Assembly: GCA_046330415.1 (NCBI GenBank)
Contig: JAXLSW010000015.1
Location: forward strand, 90,736 to 154,735
From: RHKX01 sp046330415
GTDB taxonomy: Bacteria > Actinomycetota > Thermoleophilia > Solirubrobacterales > 70-9
Direction of reading: 5' to 3'
Length of the DNA: 64,000 nt
The notes below the pieces were generated by a model. It was not told the origin of the DNA. It made no database searches and worked only from the letters and a program-made list of their open reading frames with translations. Positions 25,386 through 36,257 of the stretch are shown piece after piece (position 1 is the stretch's first letter; the number at the start of each line of letters is the position of its first letter). Made by a program: the position numbers and the translations under genes.

Positions 25386-27389
25386 ATGCCTGACTTCCGT
25401 CTCAACTCGGCCTACTCTCCGACGGCCGACCAGCCGCAGGCGATCGACGGGCTCGCGGAGGGCATCGAGGCCGGCGAGCGCTTCATGACGCTGCTCGGCG
25501 CCACCGGGACCGGCAAGACGTTCACGATGGCGGCGACGATCGAGCGGCTCGGCCGTCCCGCCCTGGTGATCGCTCACAACAAGACGCTCGCCGCCCAGCT
25601 CTGCAACGAGTTCAGGGAGTTCTTCCCGAACGCGGCCGTCGAGTACTTCGTCTCCTACTACGACTACTACCAGCCGGAGGCCTACGTGCCGGCGCAGGAC
25701 CTCTACATCGAGAAGGACGCGACGGTCAACGACGAGATCGACCGGCTTCGCCATGCGGCGACGGCGGAGCTGTTCGCCCGCCGCGACACGATCATCGTCG
25801 CCTCGGTCTCCTGCATCTACGGCATCGGCTCGCCGGACCTCTACCGCGAGCAGATGATCCTTTTCAAGGTCGGCGAGGACGTCGAGCGCGAGACGCTGTT
25901 CCGGCAGATGGTGGCGATGCAGTACCAGCGCAACGACACGATCCTCACCCGCGGGTCCTTCCGGGTGAAGGGCGAGGTGCTCGAGGTCTATCCCGCCTAC
26001 GCGGAGTCGGCCTACCGGATCGGGCTCTTCGGCGACGAGGTCGAGGAGATCACCCACTTCGACCCGCTCACCGGCGAGGTGCTCGACGAGGTCGACCACG
26101 TCGCCCTCTGGCCTGCGACCCACTACGTGACGAAGGAGGAGACGATCGACCGCTCCGTCGATCAGATCCGCTTCGAGCTCGAGGAGCAGGTCAAATGGTT
26201 CGAGTCGCAGGGCAAGGACCTCGAGGCGCACCGGCTACGGCAGCGCACCCAGTACGACCTCGAGATGCTGAAGGAGCTCGGCTTCTGCAACGGGATCGAG
26301 AACTACTCGCGGATCCTCGACGACCGCCCCGCCGGCAGCGCCCCGCACACGCTGATCGACTACTTCCCCTCCGACTTCGTCGTCTTCATCGACGAGTCGC
26401 ACCAGACGGTGCCGCAGATCGGCGGCATGTACGAGGGCGACAGATCGCGCAAGATCACCCTGGTCGACCACGGGTTCCGGCTGCCGAGCGCGATCGACAA
26501 CCGGCCGCTCAAGTTCGACGAGTTCCTCGACCGGGTCAACCAGGTGGTGATGGTCTCGGCGACGCCGGGGGAGTGGGAGCGCACCCATTCGAGCCGCGTC
26601 GTCGAGCAGATCGTCCGCCCGACCGGGATCGTCGATCCTCCGATCGAGGTCCGCGAGACCAAGAACCAGATCGACGACCTGATGAACGAGGTCCGGGTGA
26701 TCGCCGAGCGCAAGGAGCGGACGCTGGTCACGACCCTGACGAAGAAGATGTCGGAGGACCTCACCGAGTACCTGCTCGAGCACGGCTTCCGGGTCCGCTA
26801 CCTGCACTCCGAGGTCGACACGATCGAGCGGATCCAGATCATCCGCGACCTGCGACTGGGTGAGTACGACGTGCTCGTTGGCGTCAACCTCCTGCGCGAG
26901 GGTCTCGACATCCCCGAGGTCGGGCTGGTCGCGATCCTCGACGCCGACAAGGAGGGCTTCCTGCGTGGCTCGACCTCCCTGATCCAGACGATCGGGCGGG
27001 CGGCGCGGAACGTCAACGGCAAGGTCCTCATGTACGCCGACAAGGAGTCGGAGGCGATGCGGACGGCGATTAGCGAGACCGACCGCCGCCGCGAGATCCA
27101 GCTCGCCTACAACCGCGAGCACGGGATCACCCCGGAGACCATCACCAAGGGGATCAGCGACATGTCCGACTTCCTCGCGATGGAGTCCAACGCCCCCGCG
27201 AAGCGGCGCCGCACCAAGGCGACGATCGACGGCAAGCCGATCGAGAGCGCCGAGGACCTGGAGAAGATGATCGTCTCGATCGAGGAGGAGATGCTCGAGG
27301 CGGCGGAGTCCCTCCGCTTCGAGGAAGCCGCGCGGCTGCGGGACGAGCTGAAGGAGCTGCGACGAGATCTCGAGGGCATGCGGGCTTGA
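25386..27389 (+). CDS. uvrB: Excinuclease ABC subunit B
   Basis: 667 aa, full length. Helicase motif I LGATGTGKTFTMA, the beta-hairpin region VSYYDYYQPEAYVP, DEAD-like DESHQ, and helicase motifs LREGLDIPEVGLV and QTIGRAARN are all present. The C-terminal UVR motif (LEAAESLRFEEAARLRDEL) that contacts UvrC is intact. Damage-verification helicase of nucleotide excision repair, working with UvrA (encoded at 30074). In related genomes a DivIVA-like gene commonly lies next to uvrB; here that gene is broken. Confidence 0.98.
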   Translation: MPDFRLNSAYSPTADQPQAIDGLAEGIEAGERFMTLLGATGTGKTFTMAATIERLGRPALVIAHNKTLAAQLCNEFREFFPNAAVEYFVSYYDYYQPEAYVPAQDLYIEKDATVNDEIDRLRHAATAELFARRDTIIVASVSCIYGIGSPDLYREQMILFKVGEDVERETLFRQMVAMQYQRNDTILTRGSFRVKGEVLEVYPAYAESAYRIGLFGDEVEEITHFDPLTGEVLDEVDHVALWPATHYVTKEETIDRSVDQIRFELEEQVKWFESQGKDLEAHRLRQRTQYDLEMLKELGFCNGIENYSRILDDRPAGSAPHTLIDYFPSDFVVFIDESHQTVPQIGGMYEGDRSRKITLVDHGFRLPSAIDNRPLKFDEFLDRVNQVVMVSATPGEWERTHSSRVVEQIVRPTGIVDPPIEVRETKNQIDDLMNEVRVIAERKERTLVTTLTKKMSEDLTEYLLEHGFRVRYLHSEVDTIERIQIIRDLRLGEYDVLVGVNLLREGLDIPEVGLVAILDADKEGFLRGSTSLIQTIGRAARNVNGKVLMYADKESEAMRTAISETDRRREIQLAYNREHGITPETITKGISDMSDFLAMESNAPAKRRRTKATIDGKPIESAEDLEKMIVSIEEEMLEAAESLRFEEAARLRDELKELRRDLEGMRA

Positions 27390-27412
27390 GGGGAACCCGC
27401 TCCGGCGTCGGC

Positions 27413-27418
27413 TAGATT
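27413..27418 (+). promoter_or_regulatory. -10 hexamer TAGATT for the DivIVA-like gene
   Basis: Ends 7 nt before ATG 27426. Confidence 0.4.
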
Positions 27419-27425
27419 GGGCCGC

Positions 27426-28602
27426 ATGGAGCGAGAGCAGATCACCAAGGAAGATTTCGAAGTAGTCCGCAAGGGCTGGGACCCGGACGCGGTCAGGGCC
27501 CATCTGGCCGAGGTCGCGGCGTCATGGCCCGATCCGGCTGAAGCGGCCGAGACGGCCGAGACCGTTGCTGGGGGCGAGGAGGCTCGCGAGCGCACGCTCG
27601 GCGACGTCGCCGCCGGACGGGTGAGGACCGTGCTCGAGGCGGCGGAGGTCGCCGCCGCGGACATCGAGAGCAGCTCGAAGGCCGACGCGGACAAGCGCGT
27701 CGCCGACGCCCAGGCCGAGGCCGACCGCCGCGTCCACAACCTCGAGGAGTTCACCGGTCAGACGATCGAGTGCAAGGTCATCGAGCTCAACCGCAGCCGC
27801 AACAACGTCGTGCTCTCCCGCCGCGCCGTCCTCGAGGACGAGCGCAAGGAGGTCCGCGAGCAGATCCTGACCCGCCTGCAGCCGGGCCAGATCGTCGAGG
27901 GCAAGGTCTCCAACATCGTCGACTTCGGCGCCATAGTCGACCGATGGCCAGTCCCTGCTGGGCGAGGTCAGCGCGCTCGGCGAGCGCGTCAGCGCCTGCG
28001 CCGGTGCTCAGGGCGGCCCCGGCGACGGTGTCGGCGACCCCCCGGGTACCCGCCGCGACGCCCGCGGCCGAGGTCCCCGGTGGCCCGGTCATCGTCCCCG
28101 AGCCTGGTCCCGCGACCGTCCCGGGCCGAATACGACCCCGTCCGGAGGCCGACTCCCGACCTGTGCCAGATCCGGTCCCCGGCCCCGAGATCGTCCCCGA
28201 GGCCAACGCCCTGACCCCGAGCCCGAGCCGACGCCCGATCCTCCAGTTCGAGGCGGACCCCCGCGGCCGCGGATGCGCCGAGGGCGACCTCGGCCCCGCG
28301 GTGCCTGCCGGCGGTGCCGTCATCCCCGAGACCGCGACGACCACCGAGGAGCTGATCCGCTCAGCTCCGTGCCGCCGCCGCGGGGTGGGGCGAAAGCCGC
28401 CGCTGCCGCCGCCGCGCCCGCCGCGACCGCGCCCGCCGCGGTCTCCGGCTCGATCTCGGCGCGGCCCGCCTCGTCGCCATGAACATGGCGCTCGAGGAGC
28501 CTCTCGCGACCAGATCGCCTCTCCCAGCTCCGTTCGAGTTCGGTCAGGTCGACGGGGTGGAGGGCCTGCTCGACGACGATCCTCAGTCGCGCCGGTCGCT
28601 AG
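27426..28602 (+). pseudogene. DivIVA-like protein gene, broken by frameshifts and containing an rpsA piece
   Basis: The first 100 codons (MEREQITKEDFEVVRKGWDP, then AVRAHLAEVA and Ala/Glu/Asp-rich helices) are a DivIVA-like N-terminus. At 27726 the frame passes without a break into an S1-domain fragment and out again at about 27939. After this, 'GQSLLGEVSALGERVS', a Pro/Val/Glu linker and the C-terminus (ARLVAMNMALE..., FGQVDGVEGLLDD) can be followed only by changing frame several times. Removing the extra A near 28580 restores DDVLSRAGR and a stop at 28600-28602. The original protein would be a coiled-coil or cytoskeletal-type protein of about 300 aa. Real decay and poor assembly are both possible. 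Confidence 0.75.
27726..27939 (+). repeat. 214-bp diverged copy of rpsA (matches 21334-21547)
   Basis: Aligned by eye in the same reading frame, the two differ at about 17 positions (roughly 92 % identity). Nearly all changes are synonymous third-base changes; the amino acid changes are Gly to Thr in ILGRL/ILTRL and Phe to Ile in FGAF/FGAI. This is what one expects from a functional rpsA of a related species, not from a decaying local duplicate. Confidence 0.85.
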
Positions 28603-28605
28603 CGG

Positions 28606-29892
28606 CTACCGCTTTCGCTTGAGTTTCCAGGCGAACGTCGCCGGCGTCGGGTCGGTGTTCCCGGCTGCATCCGTGGCCGCCACCGCGAAGAGGTGACGCC
28701 CCAGTTTCACGCTTCGGCGAAGGTGCCGTCGCATGGCTTCTCGGCACCGTCGAGGGGTCGAACGAAGGTCGAGTTGGGCTCACTGGAAGCGAAAGCGAAG
28801 GTCACCGCTTCCTCTTCCGCTGACTTGACCTTCTTCCTCGGCGTCCTGGTCAGCGTCGTCTCGGGGGCAGTGATGACCACGCCGGTGGACCACGACATCC
28901 TCTGGGACCCACTCGTCGCTGCTGCCGATGTCGAGCGCTCGGCGCCCGCACCAGCGGATCACCGTCGATGTCGAGGTCATCAGCAGGCGTTGCCGTCTCG
29001 GCATCGATCGTCGGCGAGCCCGGGGCCTGGTGCAGATCACGCCCCGCGAGGCTCGGCGAACTGCGGCAGGAACGGTCTCGGTTGAACCACTGGAGCCGGT
29101 GCGGGAGCGGTCCGCGGCCGCCGCTGACGGAGTCGAGGAGTCGAAGTTCGAGTGGTCCAGATCGATCGAGGAGGTCAAGGCCGTGTTGTTGAGGTTGGCC
29201 CAGGCGTCGATGCCGCCCCGAAGGCGATCACGTTGGTGCCGATCGATCGATGGTATTGACTCCACCGACCTCGCGTGTAGATCCCGTATTGGGTGAAGCC
29301 GAGCTCTGGTGAGGCCGCGGTCACGTTCGTGAGCTGCGCCGAAACCGAGTCGCCCGGGTCGTCGGCGAGCAGCCACGAAGGGGCTGCCCCCGGTGTTGAG
29401 GCAGGTCGAGTCGTTGAGCCAGACGGTCACCGGGCTCGACGGGTTGGAGTCCTCGAGGTAGCAGGCCGGCCCTCCCGGTGAGGACACGAGCAACTGACCG
29501 TAGATCCCGCCGCCGAGGTGCAGGCCCCCGCTGCCGCCGCCGCGGATCTCGACTCCGCCGAGGCCGACCTGCGAGACGCTGACATCGACGGCGAAGCCGC
29601 CGGTGGTCGCGCTATCACCGGCCGCGCGGCGGCGGGTCGGCCGGCTGGATCGTGAGCTGGCAGGTGACGTCGAGGGTCTCGCTCGGCGCGTGGTGCCCGG
29701 GGAGAGCAGGACCTTGTCGCCGTTCTGGGCCGCTGGCCCTTCGACCGCGTCGAGGATCCCGCACGGGTCAGACTGCGGGCACGACGCCTGCGGGCCGTTG
29801 CCGCCCGGCTCCGCGTAGCGGTCCGCGGCATCGGCTTCCCGGCGAAAGCGAGCATCGCCGTCAAGGAAGGCAACCGCGGGACGGAACCGCAT
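28606..29892 (-). pseudogene. Secreted parallel beta-helix protein gene, multiple frameshifts
   Basis: On the minus strand, fragments in different frames join into one protein. They are a signal peptide (MRFRPAVAF, then LTAMLAFAG in another frame), ADRYAEPGGNGP, SDPCGILDAVEG, NGDKVLLSPG, GLHLGGGIYGQLLVSS, DSTCLNTGG, SIDLDHSNFDSSTP, DIGSSDEWVP (normally 'DIGADEF'), a C-terminal module with TPRKKVKSAEEEAVTFAFASSEP, and AATDAAGNTDPTPATFAWKLK ending at 28606-28608. This is the right-handed beta-helix surface family common in Solirubrobacterales. I count at least six frame changes. It ends 3 nt from the stop of the broken DivIVA-like gene. Confidence 0.75.
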
Positions 29893-30002
29893 CCTCCACG
29901 GCGATCGTACGCCCGCCGCGTCTGCCGTACAGCCTGTCCGCCCGGAGAGAACATCCGTTCGCCTCCGCGGCCACCGTCAGTCGCGGTGGAACCAGTGGCC
30001 GG

Positions 30003-30073
30003 ATGATCGTCTCGGGCGCGCGCGCGGGCAACTGCGCGGTGTCGGCGTCGAGCTGCCACGGGACGCGCTCGTC
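30003..30073 (+). other. Frameshifted 5' end of uvrA
   Basis: ATG 30003 starts MIVSGARAGN, which resembles the conserved UvrA opening (I-V-x-GAREHNL). The continuation LRGVGVELPRDALVV, leading into MTGLSGSGKSS, is in a different frame. One missing base near 30030 explains it: 71 nt separate ATG 30003 and GTG 30074, where 72 are needed. Confidence 0.7.
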
Positions 30074-32914
<2,841 letters not shown>

Positions 32915-32934
32915 GGATTCCCCTGGGCGCCGAG

Positions 32935-33252
32935 ATGCACGCGCGTTCGATGATCTTCGTCGCCAAGCCCGGAGCGGCGGACGAGCTGGCGCGGCTCATG
33001 GTCGAGGTGAGCGAAGGGTTGAGGAGCGCGCCCGGGTGCGTCGCCTGGATCGTCTCCCGGAATCCCGAGGCCGAGAGCGAGGTCTGGATCCAGGAGCTCT
33101 GGGAAAGCGAGGCGGACGCCGAGACCGCGCTTGCGTCCTCCGACGAAGGCACGGGGCCGAGCCCGGCCGACGTCATGGCGCTGGTGGACGGCCGCCCGCG
33201 CCGCACGGACCTGACGCCGGTGGGAGGCGTCGGGTTCACGAACATCGGTTGA
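32935..33252 (+). CDS. Antibiotic-biosynthesis-monooxygenase (ABM) domain protein
   Basis: 105 aa. RSMIFVAKPGAADELARLM, then GCVAWIVSRNPEAESEVWIQELWESEADAETAL, matches the ferredoxin-like ABM/quinol monooxygenase fold in length and in the 'W..E.W.s..a' pattern. Members act as cofactor-free oxygenases or as metabolite-binding proteins, normally dimers. ATG 32935 is 20 nt after the uvrA stop. Substrate unknown. Confidence 0.78.
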   Translation: MHARSMIFVAKPGAADELARLMVEVSEGLRSAPGCVAWIVSRNPEAESEVWIQELWESEADAETALASSDEGTGPSPADVMALVDGRPRRTDLTPVGGVGFTNIG

Positions 33253-33481
33253 GACACCGAGTGGTCTGATCGGGACGGCCGACGGCGCACCTGCGAGTCC
33301 TGGGAGATCGCTTGCGGATCGCATAACGGCAGGGACACCGCCGCGGGGCATCGAAGCCCGCGGTATCCGATCAGGAGCAGCACACCAGGCGCGCGCAGGC
33401 AAGGGAGCGCGAACGGCGCTCGGGACCCTGGCATGCGCAATCACCCTTCTCACCGCGGGAGGCGGCGAGGCGAGCGCGGCC

Positions 33482-34072
33482 GTGACGCACACGGTCGTCG
33501 ACGGCGAGACGCTGTCGGGGATCGCCGCCGCCAACGGCCTCTCGACTGAGACTCTCGCTTCCTGGAACGGGATCAGCTCCGACACGCTGCTGATCAGCGG
33601 CACGACGCTCAGCGTTCCCTCACTTGCGGAGACCGGAGTCACGGGAGCCGCCACGACGACGACGGATCCCACAACGACGACAACGACCACCACGACGGGC
33701 ATCGCCCCGGCGCCGTGGCTGGGCTCGATCCCGAGCCCGTGGGGCGATCTCTACCTCGACGCGGGCGCCGCGGCCGCCTGGAACGCGATGCGCCAGCAGG
33801 CCCTCACCGATTACGGCGTCGACCTCTACCCGGCGGGGCCACTCTCGGCCTACCGGACCACCGCCCAGCAGGGCGAGATGTACGAGCTCTTCCTCAGCGG
33901 AGCCGGCGCTCCCGCCAACCCACCCGGCATGTCGTCGCACGAGCTCGGCGTCTCCGTCGACCTCGCTACATACGAGATGCGCTCGGTCGTCGATTCGATC
34001 GGCGCCATCTACGGCTGGGGCAAGTACGAGGCCCCCGACGAGTGGTGGCACGTGAGCTGGGCGGGCGGCTGA
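33482..34072 (+). CDS. LysM + D-Ala-D-Ala carboxypeptidase (M15/VanY) protein
   Basis: 196 aa from GTG 33482. LysM domain (HTVVDGETLSGIAAANGLS ... WNGISSDTLLISG ... LSVPS), a Thr-rich linker, then an M15 peptidase domain with SSHELGVSVDLA (zinc His and Asp) and EWWHVSW (catalytic Glu/zinc His region). It trims peptidoglycan stem peptides. In the same frame upstream, from about 33390, a convincing signal peptide can be read (ARTALGTLACAITLLTAG, then EASA before AVTHT), but no ATG, GTG or TTG opens that frame. Either a rare start is used or a base error hides it. Confidence 0.8.
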   Translation: MTHTVVDGETLSGIAAANGLSTETLASWNGISSDTLLISGTTLSVPSLAETGVTGAATTTTDPTTTTTTTTTGIAPAPWLGSIPSPWGDLYLDAGAAAAWNAMRQQALTDYGVDLYPAGPLSAYRTTAQQGEMYELFLSGAGAPANPPGMSSHELGVSVDLATYEMRSVVDSIGAIYGWGKYEAPDEWWHVSWAGG

Positions 34073-34454
34073 GCCCGGGCACGCAACCGACCCGCCCCCG
34101 AGGCCACCGGGGCGTCTGAAGCCAACATGTTGGCCTAAGACACCCCACTGGAGAACGGAAGCTCCAAAGCAACCGCGAGCTCCGCAGTTGGGCGAAGGGC
34201 ACCGAGGGGAGGATGGAAGCCCGCCGGTGACCCGACCCCTGGCTCCGCAGCGCCGGTGCCGCTCCCATGCTCCCCTCGCCAGCCCATCGCTGCGGAGCCC
34301 AGGCCGGAGGATCAACCACGGCGACTCTGCGGAACCGCGCTACGCCTTTCCGGTATCTCCTGGGGGCGGTTCCGCGGAGCCGCCCTCGCAAGGTGCGGTT
34401 CGCGCGGGAGTGCCATCGGGGGGCGACTGTCGCCGTGTGGCGGAGACGGCTCGG
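34073..34454. other. 382-nt gene-free stretch with several hairpins
   Basis: No convincing coding frame. Contains a perfect 14-bp palindrome GCCAACATGTTGGC (34121-34134), the inverted pair GGCTCCGCAGCG (34241-34252)/CGCTGCGGAGCC (34288-34299) and GCGGAACCGC (34329-34338)/GCGGTTCCGC (34366-34375). It could hold terminators for the two convergent genes or a structured RNA. Confidence 0.5.
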
Positions 34455-35009
34455 CTAGGCGCCCGGGCCCTCGAGACTGAGGTCGAGCGGATCCGGCGCC
34501 TCGCCGCCGAGCAGCCGCACCACCTCGGCGCTCCAGGGGTTCGTCGTCAGCGACGGCGCGAACAGCTCGATCGGCTCCTCGCGATCGGGGACGTGCAGGA
34601 GGACCTTGTCCCGCATGAAGGCCCGCCCGGCGCGCTCGATCGAGACCTCACCGCGGGGCCAGGAGAGGATCTCGGAGGCATCGGCATGGTCGCGGCGCAT
34701 GTCGGTGGGGCGCAGCTCCAGCGCGTGCAGGTGCTCGGTGTCGAGCGCCAGCAGGAGCTTCGGCGCGAGCCCCAGCTTGCGGGCCTTGCGGCGGGCGAAC
34801 GGGAGCATCAGCATGCCGACGCCGGGAACCGCCGCCAACGCCTCGGTCGGCACCGCGCTGAACTCGCCCGCGGCCTCGACCTCGCCATCGTCGACCGCGG
34901 TCTGAGCGAGCTCGCGCAGCTCGCGTCCGCGGCGCTCGCGGTAGCGGCGCGCGACCTCGAGGCGCTCCTCGCGGGTCTGGTACTCCTCGGCGCTGGTATC
35001 CGGGGCCAC
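34455..35009 (-). CDS. Conserved hypothetical protein, cytoplasmic
   Basis: 184 aa from GTG 35009 (the open frame continues to 35900, but only as the shadow of the acyltransferase and lipoprotein genes). The N-terminal third is charged and helical (EERLEVARRYRERRGRELREL). The middle (GVGMLMLPFARRKARKLGLAPKLLLALD) and C-terminal part (LSWPRGEVSIERAGRAFMRDKVLLHVP) resemble small proteins in this lineage that carry a PH-like beta barrel; that fold is a guess. No signal peptide. Divergent from the acyltransferase gene with very little spacing. Confidence 0.65.
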   Translation of the reverse strand: MAPDTSAEEYQTREERLEVARRYRERRGRELRELAQTAVDDGEVEAAGEFSAVPTEALAAVPGVGMLMLPFARRKARKLGLAPKLLLALDTEHLHALELRPTDMRRDHADASEILSWPRGEVSIERAGRAFMRDKVLLHVPDREEPIELFAPSLTTNPWSAEVVRLLGGEAPDPLDLSLEGPGA

Positions 35010-35069
35010 GTCTGGGAAGCTACAGGCGTGCCCACCGATCCCCACGTGCACCCCCAGAAGGGCTGGCGC

Positions 35070-35666
35070 ATGTGGTGGACGAAGCGCCGCTGGTACGACC
35101 GCACCCACCGGTTCCGCAACCGATGGCGGATCAACCGCCACGCGGCCCGCGGGGGCTTCTACGTGCGCCATCCCGTCGAGGGCGAGATCCTCGAGGCGCT
35201 CGACGACGGGCGCCTCGTGATCGGGGAGGGAACCAAGCTCGAGCCCGGCTGCTGGATCACCCTCGCGCCGGAGGCGCGGATCGTGATCGGCCGCGGCTGC
35301 TTCCTCAACCGGGAGACGATGCTCGCCGCGCAGGAGCTGATCGAGATCGGCGACCACGTGATGTTCGCCAACCACTGCTTCGTGGGCGACGCCGACCACC
35401 GCTTCGACGACCCCGACCTGCCGATCACCTGGCAGGGCTTCACGCCGCGCGGACCGGTCAGGATCGGCGACAACGTCTGGCTCGGCAAGGGCGTCGTCGT
35501 CACCGGCGGCACCGAGATCGGCGCCCGCAGCGTCATCGGCTCGAACTCCGTGGTCACCCACGACGTCCCCGCGGCCACCATCGCCGCCGGGGTCCCCGCG
35601 AAGGTGCTGCGCGAGATCGAGTTCAAACCCAGTGCCACCGGGGAGGACGCCGAAGGCGACGGGTAG
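35070..35666 (+). CDS. Acyltransferase, left-handed beta-helix (hexapeptide) type
   Basis: 198 aa from ATG 35070, chosen for AGAAGG 8 nt upstream; GTG 35028 would add 14 residues but starts only 18 nt from the divergent gene's GTG. Basic N-terminus, then hexapeptide repeats: LVIGEGTKLEPGCWITLAP, IVIGRGCFLNRETMLAA, IEIGDHVMFANHCFVGD, and the terminal coil VRIGDNVWLGKGVVVTGG / IGARSVIGSNSVVTHDVP / ATIAAGVPAKVLR. This is the maltose acetyltransferase/CysE fold; a sugar or lipid acceptor is likely but unidentified. Confidence 0.88.
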   Translation: MWWTKRRWYDRTHRFRNRWRINRHAARGGFYVRHPVEGEILEALDDGRLVIGEGTKLEPGCWITLAPEARIVIGRGCFLNRETMLAAQELIEIGDHVMFANHCFVGDADHRFDDPDLPITWQGFTPRGPVRIGDNVWLGKGVVVTGGTEIGARSVIGSNSVVTHDVPAATIAAGVPAKVLREIEFKPSATGEDAEGDG

Positions 35667-35669
35667 CCT
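35664..35669 (+). promoter_or_regulatory. -10 hexamer TAGCCT for the lipoprotein gene
   Basis: Overlaps the acyltransferase stop codon and ends 7 nt before GTG 35677. Confidence 0.4.
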
Positions 35670-35676
35670 TTCGGCC

Positions 35677-36150
35677 GTGAACGGAAGCCGTCTTCGCGCG
35701 ATCTCCGGGGCGGCCGTGCTCGCGTCGATGGTCCTCTGTGTCGCCCTGCTCGGCTGCGGGGAGAAGAGCGAGCCCGCGACAACCGGCCCGGTGGTCACTT
35801 CCGAGGAGCAGGGCAAGGCCGACATCCAGGCCGCCCAGAGCTCCGCCAACGCCTTCCTGATCTCCTCCGACGCCGCCGTCGTCTGCGACCAGGGCATCAC
35901 GCCGAGCCTGCTGAAGAAGACCTACGGCGACCGCAAGGGCTGCCTGAAGGCGCGCAAGCCGGCGTCGCTCGCCAAGAGCGTGATGATCACCTCCTCCGAG
36001 ATCGACGGCGATGGCGTCGCGATCGTCAGCGCCAACGCCGAGGGCGGCCCCTACGGCAAAGGCGAGAAGGTGACGATGACCGTGCTTCGCGACGGCGCCG
36101 GTAACTGGCGTGTCTCCGCGGTCAAGTCCGACGCCAAGGTCGGGCCCTAA
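35677..36150 (+). CDS. Small secreted lipoprotein
   Basis: 157 aa from GTG 35677. Signal peptide (basic start, VLASMVLCVALLGC) ends in the lipobox LLGC, Cys about residue 28, followed by GEKSEPATTG. The mature part looks like a small NTF2/DUF4878-like fold: TSEEQGKADIQAAQSSANAF, a Cys pair (VVCDQGI ... KGCLK) and a closing beta strand WRVSAVKSDAKVGP. The fold is a tentative impression. Membrane-anchored outside; function unknown. Confidence 0.72.
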   Translation: MNGSRLRAISGAAVLASMVLCVALLGCGEKSEPATTGPVVTSEEQGKADIQAAQSSANAFLISSDAAVVCDQGITPSLLKKTYGDRKGCLKARKPASLAKSVMITSSEIDGDGVAIVSANAEGGPYGKGEKVTMTVLRDGAGNWRVSAVKSDAKVGP

Positions 36151-36165
36151 GCACCGGCACCTCGG

Positions 36166-36210
36166 CGAGATGCAACAAACGGGACAGATGCTCCCGTAGC
36201 TTGCATCTCG
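36166..36210. terminator. Long nested hairpin between convergent genes
   Basis: CGAGATGCAA (36166-36175) pairs with TTGCATCTCG (36201-36210); inside it CGGGA pairs with TCCCG. No T-tract. Position between the lipoprotein gene and convergent panB suits a bidirectional terminator. Confidence 0.55.
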
Positions 36211-36257
36211 ATCGCGGCGGAGAGTCGGGCTCGGCCCGCTCCCGGCGCCGCCCCTTC

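Noticed and set aside
27726..27939. A second functional S1 gene
   Set aside because: Only about 71 codons covering parts of two S1 domains are present, embedded in another gene; no ribosomal gene context.
33253..33481. Possible riboswitch (c-di-AMP type) ahead of the LysM-peptidase gene
   Set aside because: Such genes often have one in Actinobacteria, but the conserved core sequences are not visible, and the same stretch reads as a signal peptide.
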